The notes: a model not told the origin generated them from the letters alone. Positions 42,487 to 52,085 are shown, counted from the first letter of the stretch. The stretch is DNA of 64,000 nucleotides from an uncultured Prevotellaceae bacterium (GCA_900318255.1 ONJX01000003.1:55317-119316); one strand, 5' to 3'. Numbers and translations are program-made.

Positions 42487-43080
42487 TTAGGCCTCGGGGC
42501 GCTCAAGCAGGCTGTAGTGGATGCCACCGCACTTGCCGCACACATATCCCGTGGGAGGGCGGTCGGCCTGGACCAGGTTGTCGAGATAGAGCTGCTCGCC
42601 TTCTATCAGCAGCTCGCAATTAAAGGTGTCGCCAGCTGCGAGCTTCGAGTTCTGCGACGACTCCACCACAAAGTTGGCATTGCCCAGATGCCTGATGATG
42701 ACGATGCGCGACGGTGCCCAAGTGAGGCGCAGCCGGGCGTTGGTGCTCAGCTCCTTCCTGGGGTGGAGCGTGGCGCCAGGCACTGGCAAGCTGCTCTGCT
42801 CGCTGTCGTCGGTCAGTGAGGTGACGAAGTGCGAGAAGTCGTTATATCCCAGCTGTCTGGCCAGCGCGCTGAGTGAGCTGTTGCGAGGGGTGCCCGAGCT
42901 GGGGATGTAGTGCCACATGCGCTTGAGGGTGGATGGCGACACATGCTCGCCACGCTTAGCGAGCTCTTCGCTCAGCCATGTGAAGTCGCTAGGACAGGCA
43001 ATTTTGCACTTATACAACTCCTCAATGCGCTCACACAGTATCTTGATAGCCTCGGTTATGTCGTTCTTGTTGCTTTTCAT
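42487..43080 (-). CDS. Probable DNA-binding partner of the kinase, with C-terminal CxxC
   Basis: The preferred start is the ATG at 43080 (MKSNKNDITEAIKILCERIE, 197 residues). A further upstream start would add nine residues reading through the promoter region. Residues about 20-80 are helical (SPSTLKRMWHYI, SLSALARQLGYNDFSHFVTS) and look like the helix-turn-helix found in Bacteroidetes proteins encoded next to kinases. The C-terminal part is beta-rich with YVCGKCGGIHYSL, which may bind zinc. That it regulates transcription, or is phosphorylated by the downstream kinase, is inference from gene order. Confidence 0.65.
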   Translation of the reverse strand: MKSNKNDITEAIKILCERIEELYKCKIACPSDFTWLSEELAKRGEHVSPSTLKRMWHYIPSSGTPRNSSLSALARQLGYNDFSHFVTSLTDDSEQSSLPVPGATLHPRKELSTNARLRLTWAPSRIVIIRHLGNANFVVESSQNSKLAAGDTFNCELLIEGEQLYLDNLVQADRPPTGYVCGKCGGIHYSLLERPEA

Positions 43081-43321
43081 GTTGCAAATATAGCAAATTG
43101 TTGTCACATTTCGGCCATTAGCCTAAAGTTTTTTTTAGTGCGAGAGGGACTTTTTTACACAGGCTGGACAATTCGGACAGGTCGGACAGGTCAGACAAAT
43201 CAGACTGGTCGCACTTGTTGCACATGCACAACAAATGCCGTCATAATCGTGTGTGATTACAACGGCTGTGTCTTTGAATGTCGCTTGCTGCCTCCCGGCA
43301 GCAGGCGCTGTTTACTACTTT

Positions 43322-43474
43322 TTACTTGTAAACAGTGTCGCTAACGGTGAGGCTGTAGCGTCCCTTGGCGCGACGGCGAGCGAGAACCTTGCGGCCATCG
43401 GCAGTGCGCATGCGGTGACGGAAACCGTGCTTGTTAGCTTTCTTGCGGTTGGATGGTTGGAATGTACGTTTCAT
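43322..43474 (-). CDS. rpmH: 50S ribosomal protein L34
   Basis: A 50-residue basic protein opens at the ATG at 43474: [20 protein letters not shown], then [20 protein letters not shown] and a short tail [10 protein letters not shown]. It matches L34 along its whole length. It has its own promoter and is divergent from efp. The usual neighbours in many bacteria (rnpA, dnaA) are not here. Confidence 0.97.
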   Translation of the reverse strand: MKRTFQPSNRKKANKHGFRHRMRTADGRKVLARRRAKGRYSLTVSDTVYK

Positions 43475-43514
43475 TTTTTATCTAATTTTTTGTTTGTTTT
43501 GCGATTTCGGACTG

Positions 43515-43545
43515 CAAAATTAGTGCTTTTTTTGTTAATAACCAA
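43515..43545 (-). promoter_or_regulatory. rpmH promoter
   Basis: On the minus strand TTGG (43542-43545) and TAATTTTG (43515-43522) are 19 bp apart. It ends about 40 bp before the ATG. Confidence 0.7.
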
Positions 43546-43573
43546 GTGCGAGACGAAATAATGTCTCATTTTT

Positions 43574-43604
43574 TTGCATTTTTTCGTTTTTTGTCATAAT
43601 TTTG
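43574..43604 (+). promoter_or_regulatory. efp promoter
   Basis: TTG (43574-43576) and TAATTTTG (43597-43604) are 20 bp apart. It is divergent from, and 28 bp away from, the rpmH promoter. Confidence 0.65.
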
Positions 43605-43677
43605 CACCTAAATTTGCCACGCATAACAACTTAGTGAAGCAAAAACTCTATTTATACACATAACGAAAACCAAGATT

Positions 43678-44241
43678 ATGATTAACGCTCAAGACATCAA
43701 AAACGGAACCTGCATCCGCATGGACGGCAGGCTTTATTTCTGCATCGAGTTCCTTCATGTGAAACCCGGCAAGGGAAACACATTCATGCGCACCAAGCTC
43801 AAAGACGTGGTTGACGGCCGCGTGCTGGAGCGCCGCTTCAACATTGGCGAGAAGCTCGAGGACGTGCGCGTGGAGCGCCGGCCTTATCAGTACCTGTATA
43901 TGGATGGCCACGATGCCATCTTCATGAATCAGGAGACCTATGAGCAGATTCCCATCATCAAGGAGGTTATCACCGGTGCCGACTATATGAAAGAAGGCGA
44001 CGTTGTGGAGGTTGTTACCGATGCCTCGACCGAGACCGTGCTCTATGCCGAGATGCCAGTGAAGACCGTGCTCGAGATCACCTACACCGAGCCAGGCCTC
44101 AAGGGCGACACCGCCACTAACACCCTCAAGCCCGCCACCGTCGAGAATGGCGCCACCGTTAAGGTGCCCCTGTTCATCAACACTGGCGAGAAGATTGAGG
44201 TTGACACTCGCGACGGCTCTTACGTGGGCCGCGTGCGCTAA
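43678..44241 (+). CDS. efp: Elongation factor P
   Basis: EF-P relieves ribosomes stalled at polyproline. It has 187 residues with three beta-barrel domains. The tip loop that reaches the peptidyl-transferase centre is KPGKGNTF with K32 at the expected place; whether it is modified cannot be read. The final domain ends with the conserved [17 protein letters not shown]. The start ATG at 43678 gives [20 protein letters not shown], as usual. It is a single gene with its own promoter and terminator. Confidence 0.97.
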   Translation: MINAQDIKNGTCIRMDGRLYFCIEFLHVKPGKGNTFMRTKLKDVVDGRVLERRFNIGEKLEDVRVERRPYQYLYMDGHDAIFMNQETYEQIPIIKEVITGADYMKEGDVVEVVTDASTETVLYAEMPVKTVLEITYTEPGLKGDTATNTLKPATVENGATVKVPLFINTGEKIEVDTRDGSYVGRVR

Positions 44242-44275
44242 GCCGCCGTTTTTTATCCCCAAGGATAACATAATC

Positions 44276-44315
44276 AATCCCCAGGCACCACACTGCGATG
44301 CCTGGGGATTTTTTT
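44276..44315 (+). terminator. Rho-independent terminator after efp
   Basis: AATCCCCAGGCA (44276-44287) pairs perfectly with TGCCTGGGGATT (44299-44310), followed by five more T. Confidence 0.93.
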
Positions 44316-44351
44316 CATACCCTGGAGTTGGGATTATCAAGTTTCTGGAAT

Positions 44352-44750
44352 TTACAATGCGAACTCCTTGATGCTTAACACCAAGACCTTTGGCCAACTC
44401 ATTTCTTTTAAAGCATTAAAATGCTTGTCATTAGTGACAATAAATTCAGCCTTTGAAGCTATAGCACAGTCAACAAACTTGTTGTCATCAACATCTTGCT
44501 CTATTAATCCAAAATGAATATAAATTTCTTGATACACAGTAGTGTGTAATCTGGCAATTGCTTCAACCACATTATGTGCAATTTCTTTTGTGGTCTTTTG
44601 TGCTAATATTTCCTCATATTCGTTAAGAATCTCGGTGTTAACACAGAGACAGATATTTCCTGCCAGCACATTTGTCCATATTTTATGATATGGACTCTGC
44701 GTTGGCAATGTTTGTAACAAACAATTTGTGTCAAGAACGATGCGTCTCAT
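44352..44750 (-). CDS. PIN-domain toxin (putative ribonuclease)
   Basis: The protein has 132 residues and a PIN fold. The acidic metal-binding residues lie in RIVLDTNCLLQ (D7), EYEEIL, DDNKFVDCAIAS and FIVTNDKHF. Such proteins cleave RNA and are usually held by a co-encoded antitoxin. The gene overlaps the 3' end of the upstream small gene by 20 bp, the normal antitoxin-toxin layout. It belongs to the group annotated as PIN family TA toxin in Bacteroidetes. The RNA target is unknown. Confidence 0.88.
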   Translation of the reverse strand: MRRIVLDTNCLLQTLPTQSPYHKIWTNVLAGNICLCVNTEILNEYEEILAQKTTKEIAHNVVEAIARLHTTVYQEIYIHFGLIEQDVDDNKFVDCAIASKAEFIVTNDKHFNALKEMSWPKVLVLSIKEFAL

Positions 44751-44961
44751 AGCGGTAAGGTGTGCGCATGTGTTCCTCTCCCCATTGAGTGATGGTGCTT
44801 TCGTTAATTACGCCATCGTCCCAAAGCTCGTCTATAGCCTTTTGCGCCTTTTGGGCGAAATAGTTGGCTACTAAATCCTTGAATTCATTCAACTCACTTT
44901 CAGAATTGATGTTATTCAGGGCATTCATCAGTTCTAGTTGTGCTAATTCTGCGTATGACAT
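44731..44961 (-). CDS. Antitoxin of the PIN pair
   Basis: The protein has 76 residues and is acidic and helical (ALNNINSESELNEFKDLVAN), with a C-terminal tail HMRTPYRYETHRS that could wrap the toxin. There is no recognisable ribbon-helix-helix or AbrB fold. Its role is inferred from size, charge, order and the 20 bp overlap with the toxin. Confidence 0.75.
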   Translation of the reverse strand: MSYAELAQLELMNALNNINSESELNEFKDLVANYFAQKAQKAIDELWDDGVINESTITQWGEEHMRTPYRYETHRS

Positions 44962-45059
44962 GTTAGTATAATTTTAATGTGAGTTCACAAAAATAGCAAA
45001 AATCTATTAAGGAACAAAACTTTAGAGCATAATTTCTTAGATGATTATTCAATGTGTCA

Positions 45060-46721
45060 TCACCTTATCACCATTTTCTGGGGCTTGCGGCAGGTGGTCG
45101 AGCGCATGAGGTAGATGCCTTGTGGCAGGTAGATGAAGTCGTCGTTGCTCACCACGTCGAGGTGCTTCACATGCTGGCCGCTGGCGGTGTAGATGTCCAC
45201 GCCATGATGGGGCTCGCTGCACTTGACGAGCACGCCGCCCTGAGTGGGAATGAAGGCTATGGGCTTGTCGGCCTCCACGCCAGCTATTGCCGAGTAGGCA
45301 ACGGTAATCACGTTTGACGGAGCGGAGGTGTATCCCAGGCGGTAGCTCTGCACGGTGTAAGTGTGAGTTTGCCCAGGCAAGAGGTCGTCAAAGGGGTAAC
45401 TCGTGTCTTCGGTCGAGAACTGCTCGCTCTCGACGATGCTGTTGTGGTCGTCATAGACGATGCGGTTCACGATGTAGTAATCCACAGTCTCGGGTGCTGC
45501 ATCCCAGTGTGCCACATAGTTCTGGCCATCGACGTCGGTGGCCGGCATGGCGGTGAGGGTGCTCAGCGTGGGTGCTGCCACACACTCGGCGGTGATGTCG
45601 GCACCATAGCTACCGGTGAGGCCGCCGTCGTAGATGAGCAGTCGGCACTTGTGCGAGCCTATGGCGGTGGGGGTGTAGGTGACCTGCAGCGGATAACCGT
45701 CCTCGCTATTGGCGGCGTTGCGTGGAATGGTGGTCACTGGCAGGCTGAACATCTTGTAGTCGTCGCGGAAGAGCAACACCGAGAGGTTCTCCCTTAGATT
45801 CTTGCCCTTGACAAACACGGTGAGGGTGAGCGACTTGCCCAGTGCCACCTCGCCCATAGCAATGGCCGTCTCCAAGTTTGGAGTGATGAGCATGGGGTCG
45901 CCTTGTGGCTCTTCACCACCCTCGCCCACTATAAAGGCCTCGCCCTGGCGGTCGCCCCAGATGTACTCGGCCAGCAATGGGTTGTCGATGAAGGGGTTGC
46001 GGTTGTTCTGTATCTTATACACCGCATCGTTGCGCGCCACCTCCTTGTCGCTCACGGGATCCTCGCGCGACCACTTGAGCAGCAAGTTGATAGACCACTG
46101 GTTGAGGGTGAGCCACGATGTGTTCGACACCATGTAGGTATATTTCCATGTGTAGTCCTGGTAGCAGGTGGCCATGTAGAAATAGGTGCGTGCAAAGTCG
46201 CCCTTATACTCGTCGTCGGGCTCAAACACGGTGGCACAGCCGCCGCCCTGTCCTGCCACTGGTGTGCCCACCTTGGTGCAGCCGTTGTTGAAGCTCGCTG
46301 TAGATACCTCGCCCAGCGGGTAGTTGTTCTTTGCCAGATTGGCATCGCCGTCGCTGGGATAGAGGTGGTTGAGGTCGGTATAGGCATCGACCTGCGTGCC
46401 TCCCCACCAGCTCTTGGGGAAGGAGTGCTCGCGGTTCATGCCGCTCACCGCGCTCGAGCCACGAAAGTAGCGGGTGATGTTGCTATACATGTCCCACACC
46501 TGGTTGTGGTTGTTGAGGTGGCAGTCGGTGCTCTGGAAGTAGTACCACAGGCTGCTGTAGGGCACCACGGTGTGGTTCTTGAGCAACTGGTGTACGGCAT
46601 TTTTCAGGTCTTGTCCGCGCTTGCCGTCGATGCTCGTGTAGTAGCCAGTGGGCACGTTAGCGCTAGTGCCCAGTGCCACAAGTGTGGCAAGCAGTAGGGC
46701 GAAGTGTCTTAAATCTTTCAT
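45060..46721 (-). CDS. Secreted endonuclease I family nuclease with sorting tail
   Basis: The protein has 553 residues. A signal peptide (residues 1-21) is followed by an endonuclease I domain (about 25-270) with the active-site stretch MNREHSFPKSWWGG and then DLNHLYPSDGDANLAKNNYP. The next about 200 residues are Ig/fibronectin-like beta domains. The last about 70 residues (VDIYTASGQHVKHLDVVSND, then LPQGIYLMRS) match the type A sorting domain of type IX secretion. It probably degrades extracellular DNA or RNA for nutrient gain. It is followed on the same strand by nothing related; the upstream neighbour is a BspA-like gene. Confidence 0.92.
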   Translation of the reverse strand: MKDLRHFALLLATLVALGTSANVPTGYYTSIDGKRGQDLKNAVHQLLKNHTVVPYSSLWYYFQSTDCHLNNHNQVWDMYSNITRYFRGSSAVSGMNREHSFPKSWWGGTQVDAYTDLNHLYPSDGDANLAKNNYPLGEVSTASFNNGCTKVGTPVAGQGGGCATVFEPDDEYKGDFARTYFYMATCYQDYTWKYTYMVSNTSWLTLNQWSINLLLKWSREDPVSDKEVARNDAVYKIQNNRNPFIDNPLLAEYIWGDRQGEAFIVGEGGEEPQGDPMLITPNLETAIAMGEVALGKSLTLTVFVKGKNLRENLSVLLFRDDYKMFSLPVTTIPRNAANSEDGYPLQVTYTPTAIGSHKCRLLIYDGGLTGSYGADITAECVAAPTLSTLTAMPATDVDGQNYVAHWDAAPETVDYYIVNRIVYDDHNSIVESEQFSTEDTSYPFDDLLPGQTHTYTVQSYRLGYTSAPSNVITVAYSAIAGVEADKPIAFIPTQGGVLVKCSEPHHGVDIYTASGQHVKHLDVVSNDDFIYLPQGIYLMRSTTCRKPQKMVIR

Positions 46722-46764
46722 AACAGGTTATTAACTTGTTTTTCTTTAGGAACTGAGGTTGTGG

Positions 46765-48144
46765 TCATTGCTCCACAATGTTTTTGAAGTCTTGCCACTG
46801 AGGAGCAGCCTTGTAGCTGGCAGCGCTGCCGCGGGGCACATAGAGCGTGCAAGCCTGCTTGTCGATTTCGTCAAACACGTCCTTGCCCAGCTTCACGGTG
46901 CCCGCATCTGCTATCTTGGTGGTGAAGGACTTGAGGTTGTTAAGTCCCTTGAATGCCCAGGCATCAATCTGTGTCACTGCGCTGCCCAGGGTCACGCTCC
47001 TCAACTTCTTGTTATGCAAGAAAGCGCTGTAGCCAATGCGCTTTACTGAGTTAGGGATAATGACCGTCTCGAGGCTGTCGCAGCCGCAGAAGGCACGCTC
47101 GCCAATGGTCGTCACCGAATTGGGGAGATTTACCTCCTTGAGGTTGTCGCAGTAGAAGAAGGCCTTGTCGCCAATCTCGGTCACCGTCGATGGCAGGTTG
47201 AGGCTATAAATCCCCTTGTGGCCATAGAATGCCTCGCTGCCAATCTTTGTCACTCCCTCGGGGATAACACTGATGTTGCAGCCGGCAACGAGAGTGCCGG
47301 TGGCTGTCTCTATCACGGCGTTGCAGTTGTTGCGAGAGTCATAGACTTTGTTGCTCTTATCAACTTGCAAGGTGGCGAGATTATTGCAGTGGATAAAGGC
47401 GCCAGACCCGATCTTGGTAGTGGCGGCAGGTATAGTGATGGCCTCCATGCCACCCTCAAAGAAGGCTTGCTCACCAATCTCGCACAGCGATGCCGGCAAG
47501 TTAATGCTCCTCAATGAGGGGCAAATGCTGAACGCCGCTTCGCCAATGGTTTTCACCGAGTTGCCCAGTGTGGCGCTCTCCATCCACCGGCAAGCGCTGA
47601 ATGCGCTCTTGCCAATCTCGGTCACCGAGTTGGGGATGGCGATAGATTTTAGTGAACTGCTGTTGAAGGCATGTTCGCCTATGCGTTTGACCTTTGCCGG
47701 AATGGTGATTTCGGTTAAGTGGCTCTCAACGAACATGTAGTCGCTAATCTCGGTCAAGTCGGCAGGCAGTACCACATTTTTGAGGCTGAAACACTGCGCA
47801 AAAGCGCCACGGCCAATGGTTTTCACTGAGTTGGGGATTATCACGCTCTTTAGCTCAGAGTTTGCCATAAAGGTCTCGCGGTCGATGGCCGTCACCTTGT
47901 AGGTCTTGCCGTCGTGTTGCACCTTGCTGGGAATGACGACGTCGCCTATCAAGCCCTTCTCGGATGGTGGTGGAGCGTCGTGTGCAAACATGATTAGGCG
48001 CTCATAGGTCAGCGTCACGCTCTTGCCGTCAGCGTTAAAGTTGAAGCACAAGCCACCCTCCTTGAAGTCGTAAGGCATCGCCACCACAGGAATAATCGCT
48101 GTCAACAAGGCTAAAATCAAATTCTTGGTATTGTTCATAATCAT
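46765..48144 (-). CDS. BspA-like leucine-rich-repeat surface protein
   Basis: The protein has 459 residues with a signal peptide (NLILALLTAIIPVVAMPYDF). About twelve LRR_5 repeats of 23 residues follow (for example SVTTIGERAFCGCDSLETVI), ending with the BspA cap TLYVPRGSAASYKAAPQWQD. There is no sorting tail or lipobox, so its attachment is unclear. The repeats are like those of the split gene and the 40463 gene. It precedes the nuclease gene by 43 bp on the same strand and may be co-transcribed with it. Confidence 0.88.
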   Translation of the reverse strand: MIMNNTKNLILALLTAIIPVVAMPYDFKEGGLCFNFNADGKSVTLTYERLIMFAHDAPPPSEKGLIGDVVIPSKVQHDGKTYKVTAIDRETFMANSELKSVIIPNSVKTIGRGAFAQCFSLKNVVLPADLTEISDYMFVESHLTEITIPAKVKRIGEHAFNSSSLKSIAIPNSVTEIGKSAFSACRWMESATLGNSVKTIGEAAFSICPSLRSINLPASLCEIGEQAFFEGGMEAITIPAATTKIGSGAFIHCNNLATLQVDKSNKVYDSRNNCNAVIETATGTLVAGCNISVIPEGVTKIGSEAFYGHKGIYSLNLPSTVTEIGDKAFFYCDNLKEVNLPNSVTTIGERAFCGCDSLETVIIPNSVKRIGYSAFLHNKKLRSVTLGSAVTQIDAWAFKGLNNLKSFTTKIADAGTVKLGKDVFDEIDKQACTLYVPRGSAASYKAAPQWQDFKNIVEQ

Positions 48145-48476
48145 TAAGTTTTATATGGTTAGTGATGTGTCACGTTCTCTTTCACCTGCAAAGATAATAG
48201 AAAGTTTTGAGAAAACACAGTTATGATTCCAGAAAACATAGGTGTAGGGACAAGGCGTGCCTTATCTGGGGATCGGGGAGCGGGGGTCGTGGAACGTGAA
48301 ACGTGAAACGGGTAATGCAGGGACAAGGCTCGCCTTGTCCGCTAGAATTAGTTAAATTCGCACAATTAGCCGTTATTTTAAGTGGACTCAATTAGTTTAA
48401 TTCGTATCATTCGCCGTCATCAAATTGTACCCATTCTTTGTTTAATAAGCCGTTATTCCGTGCTGGTCAAAATAAT
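48145..48476. repeat. Intergenic region with two dispersed palindromes, no gene
   Basis: Copies of the GGACAAGG...CCTTGTCC element lie at 48248-48267 (one arm mutated) and 48321-48340. Between them are GATCGGGGAGCGGGGG and ACGTGAAACGTGAAACGGGT repeats. No ORF is credible. Confidence 0.7.
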
Positions 48477-50078
48477 TTAGAACGGTGGTGCATCTTCGCC
48501 GCTGTCGCGCATGAAATCAACGTTCCCACCGCCTGGGAGGTCGTCGATAGATGGTGGCGGTGCATCGATTGGTGATGGTGCATCGATATTTGCGTGGTTC
48601 ATCTTCGACTCATAGACACCCTGCTCGGGGCCGTTAGGGCTCTCGATTTGGTCGTCCCAGTTGTCGAAGCGTGCATATTTTGCTACAAACCTCATCTTGA
48701 TGGTGCCCACCGAGCCGCTGCGGTGCTTGGCGATGATAAACTCGGCAAGGCCGCGAATGTCGTTGCCCTCGCTGTCCTCGGTAGAGCGGCTATAGTATTC
48801 TGGGCGGTGGATGAAGCACACAATGTCGGCATCCTGCTCAATGGCGCCACTCTCGCGCAAGTCGCTAAGCTGCGGGCGCTTGCCGTTGCGGTCGTCGCCG
48901 CGCTGCTCCACGCTACGGTTGAGCTGCGACAGGGCAATGATGGGGATGTCGAGCTCCTTGGCGAGCTGCTTGAGCGAGCGCGAGATGGTGCTCACCTCCT
49001 GCTCGCGGCTGCCAAAGCGCATGCCAGTGGCGTTCATCAGCTGCAAGTAGTCGATAATTATAATCTTCACGCCATGCTCGCGCACCAGTCGGCGCGCCTT
49101 GGTGCGAAGCTCAAAAATTGATAGCGACGGAGTGTCGTCAACAAAGATTGGTGCCGAGTAGAGCTGCTTCACGCGCGACATGAGCACGTCCCACTCCTGC
49201 TCGGTGAGCTGGCCACTCTTGATTTGTTCACCCTTGATTTCGCACACATTGCTTATCAAGCGGTTCACCAGCTGTATGTTAGACATCTCAAGCGAGAACA
49301 CGGCAACTGGCGTGTTGTACTCTACCGCCATGTTCTTGGCCATCGACAGCACCAGAGCCGTCTTTCCCATCGCCGGGCGAGCGGCGATGATGATAAGGTC
49401 GCTGTTTTGCCATCCCGACGTCACCTTGTCAAGCTCATGGTAGCCGGTGGCAAGGCCGCTCAAGCCGCTCTTGCGGTTGCTCGCGTCCTGGATTTTCTTG
49501 ATGGCGTCGCTTATGATGGGGTCGATTTGAATCACGTCGCGCTTGAGGGTGTTCTTCGACAGCTCAAAGAGCTTGCCCTCGGCCTCCTGCATCAGGTCAT
49601 AGACGTCGATAGAGTCGTCGAAGGCTAGTGTGGAGATGTTTGAGCTGAAGCTGATGAGCTCGCGGGCCAGGTATTTCTGCGCCACGATGCGTGCGTGATA
49701 CTCGATGTTGGCGGCACTCGACACGCGGCCCGTGAGCTCCGAGATTCTTATCGCACCGCCAGCCTCCTCGAGATGCCCGTCGAGGCGCAGCTGCTCGGTC
49801 ACGGTGAGCATATCGATGGGTCGCTGCTTCACGCCCAGCGACATGATAGCCTCGTAGATTAGCTGGTTGGAGTAATCATAGAAGCACTCGGGCTTGAGCA
49901 GGTCGCTCACCACCGAGTAGGCGTCCTTCTCGAGCATGAGCGCTCCAAGCACCGCCTCTTCTATGGCGATGTCTTGTGGCTGAGTCTTACCCAGCTCGCT
50001 TAGCACCTCGCTCTCGTGCTGCGGTTTCTTTCTATTGTAGTTTCGGTTTTTAGAGGTCTTACCAGTTTCAAATTCCAT
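48477..50078 (-). CDS. dnaB: Replicative DNA helicase DnaB
   Basis: This hexameric helicase unwinds DNA at the replication fork. The start is set at the ATG at 50078 (MEFETGKTSKNRNYNRKKPQ, 533 residues). The longer frame (to 50168) would add 30 residues crossing an AT-rich upstream region. The N-terminal domain begins with the typical PQDIAIEEAVLGALMLEKDA. Walker A is IIAARPAMGKTALVLSMA, followed by FSLEMSNIQLVNRLISNV, Walker B IIIIDYLQLM, and SLKQLAKELDIPIIALSQLN. The end is a Pro/Asp-rich tail (DAPPPSIDDLPGGGNV), as in other Bacteroidetes. It is distinct from, and not linked to, the mobile element. Confidence 0.97.
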   Translation of the reverse strand: MEFETGKTSKNRNYNRKKPQHESEVLSELGKTQPQDIAIEEAVLGALMLEKDAYSVVSDLLKPECFYDYSNQLIYEAIMSLGVKQRPIDMLTVTEQLRLDGHLEEAGGAIRISELTGRVSSAANIEYHARIVAQKYLARELISFSSNISTLAFDDSIDVYDLMQEAEGKLFELSKNTLKRDVIQIDPIISDAIKKIQDASNRKSGLSGLATGYHELDKVTSGWQNSDLIIIAARPAMGKTALVLSMAKNMAVEYNTPVAVFSLEMSNIQLVNRLISNVCEIKGEQIKSGQLTEQEWDVLMSRVKQLYSAPIFVDDTPSLSIFELRTKARRLVREHGVKIIIIDYLQLMNATGMRFGSREQEVSTISRSLKQLAKELDIPIIALSQLNRSVEQRGDDRNGKRPQLSDLRESGAIEQDADIVCFIHRPEYYSRSTEDSEGNDIRGLAEFIIAKHRSGSVGTIKMRFVAKYARFDNWDDQIESPNGPEQGVYESKMNHANIDAPSPIDAPPPSIDDLPGGGNVDFMRDSGEDAPPF

Positions 50079-50227
50079 GATAGAGTAGTGTGTTTTTTTG
50101 TTTTGTGAGTGCAAAGATAGAACACAATCGCTCATGCACCACATTTTTTCTGTTACTTTTATCAACAAGATGTTAACAACGCAGAAATGCTGGGAAATAA
50201 AAATGTAATAAAAATGTAATAAAATTC

Positions 50228-50258
50228 TTGTTTATTAAGTAAAAATCGGCTATTTTTG
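50228..50258 (+). promoter_or_regulatory. Promoter of the dockerin-tailed secreted protein gene
   Basis: TTG (50228-50230) and TATTTTTG (50251-50258) are 20 bp apart, 44 bp before the ATG at 50303. Confidence 0.65.
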
Positions 50259-50302
50259 CAAAAATATCAAACAAACACATTTTTATTAATAACAAATTAA
50301 TT

Positions 50303-52054
50303 ATGAAGAAACTCTACCCATTACTTGCTGCAGCACTCCTTACATGCACAGCTACTGCTCAGGTTGACTACAGCCACAAGCACTCCGAAATGAGACACAA
50401 CGCACCCAAGATGATCGACCTCCCCGCAGGCAAGCCCGTGGTGACCATGGACGAGGCAGCCCCTGCCGGCATGCCATTGCAGCTCAAGGCACAGCCCCAG
50501 GAGGGCGAGACCTTTTACTATCGTCCTCACGGCTCGTTCTATGTGGGCTACAACCCACTGGCGTCACGAGTGTATTATTCCCCCTACTTGTATATGCCCA
50601 ACTTCCGCGACATTACCTTCCATGGGACTGCCGTTGGCAACTGGACCTATCAAAAGTGGGACCGCACGGTGAGTGCTCGCCCCTGGATTACTGTTGAGGG
50701 CCAGCAGGATCTAACGTTGAACTTCGTCACCGAGACCGACTCGGTACCCTACATTGCCGACATCAATGGCGAGTTTTGCATGACTGGTCACAACTCCAGT
50801 GAGGAGGAAGTGCCACTCACCCTCTATGCCCATAACGACCTGCCCACTCGCCTGACAAGCTCCACAGGCAACGAGGGGTGGTTCGCATCGCCTAAGTACT
50901 GGGCTTCGCGCGACCGCGACCTGGCCTACACTGGCATCACCCGTTATCTTAATGGTGCTCTCGACTCCGATGGCGGCAAAACAGCCTTCTGGTTTGGCAA
51001 GAACTATAGCGGCTGGAACGCTTGCGCCATCTACTGCGAGAAACCCGAGAACCCCTACGTGCTGCGCGGTGTTGCCATCCGTTATGCGTTCTACATGAGC
51101 AACGAGCCAGTGGAGCTCACGGTGCGCGTCTATAAGGTAACGGCTCACGAGCCTAGCGAGATGGGACTGGGCGAGATGATTGCCGAGGGCTCGGCAGTGC
51201 TTCCGGAGTCGCCTGGCGAGGAGACCTCGGGCGGACTGTATTTCAAGTTCTATGACGTTGACGAGGAGCTTGGTCTCACCGAGGAAGTCACTCCCGAGAT
51301 TGACGATGAAATCTACATCGTGCTCAGCGGCTACGACAACGAGGCCATTCAGCGCTTTGGCCTGCCATTAAGCGCCGACATCTGGGACGAGGGCATAGGC
51401 GAGACAGGCTACAACATCCAGCTCGACGACGAGGGCAATGTGGGTCTCGCACGCAGCTTGAACACCATGTTCACAGGCTTCAAGGGATACTCGGCCCCCG
51501 GCATCTTCATGGATGTGGTGTACCCGTTCATTATCAACAATTACAATAACGACCCCAGTGTGCGCAAGTATGACGCCGCCGGCAACCTGATTTATGACGG
51601 CAGCGATAATCTGTTGTACGGCAGCAACTTCTCGGTTTATACCACCAACCCCACCGACGAGTGGGTGATGACTCTTGCCGACGGTTCAGAAATCCCCGAG
51701 TGGCTCACTCTCGTTCCTGTGGATGAATATGAGAATGGCGAGCTCACCGGAGAGGTTAATGTGAGCATTGAGGTTGCACCTCTGCCCGAAGGTCTCCAGG
51801 GGCGCAAGGCTGTGGTTCGCTTTGCCATTCTTGGCGACTACCACGACCTCACTATCATCCAGGGTGAGGAGCCAGCCGATGTGGTTCCAGGCGACGTGAA
51901 TGGCGACGGTAACGTTACCGCTGGCGACGTGACCTTGCTCTACAACATCATTCTCAACAACGACTGGACTGGTGTAGTCAATGGCGACCAGAATGGCGAC
52001 GGTGAAGTAACTGCAGGCGATGTTACATCAGTTTACAACGCACTGCTTCAATAA
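50303..52054 (+). CDS. Secreted protein with C-terminal dockerin-like pair, unknown body
   Basis: The protein has 583 residues with a signal peptide (MKKLYPLLAAALLTCTATAQ). The body is beta-rich and not recognised; one part (VTPEIDDEIYIVLSGYDNEA) suggests a jelly-roll or Ig-like domain, and the stretch near 440-520 resembles a BACON-like domain. The tail holds two calcium loops, GDVNGDGNVTAGDVTLLYNI and GDQNGDGEVTAGDVTSVYNA, as in the fragment at 37899. Similar tails occur on many secreted proteins of this group without known cohesin partners. It is transcribed alone between dnaB and miaA. Confidence 0.82.
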   Translation: MKKLYPLLAAALLTCTATAQVDYSHKHSEMRHNAPKMIDLPAGKPVVTMDEAAPAGMPLQLKAQPQEGETFYYRPHGSFYVGYNPLASRVYYSPYLYMPNFRDITFHGTAVGNWTYQKWDRTVSARPWITVEGQQDLTLNFVTETDSVPYIADINGEFCMTGHNSSEEEVPLTLYAHNDLPTRLTSSTGNEGWFASPKYWASRDRDLAYTGITRYLNGALDSDGGKTAFWFGKNYSGWNACAIYCEKPENPYVLRGVAIRYAFYMSNEPVELTVRVYKVTAHEPSEMGLGEMIAEGSAVLPESPGEETSGGLYFKFYDVDEELGLTEEVTPEIDDEIYIVLSGYDNEAIQRFGLPLSADIWDEGIGETGYNIQLDDEGNVGLARSLNTMFTGFKGYSAPGIFMDVVYPFIINNYNNDPSVRKYDAAGNLIYDGSDNLLYGSNFSVYTTNPTDEWVMTLADGSEIPEWLTLVPVDEYENGELTGEVNVSIEVAPLPEGLQGRKAVVRFAILGDYHDLTIIQGEEPADVVPGDVNGDGNVTAGDVTLLYNIILNNDWTGVVNGDQNGDGEVTAGDVTSVYNALLQ

Positions 52055-52085
52055 GCATCGCAAAATCTAAATCAAGTTTAAATGA

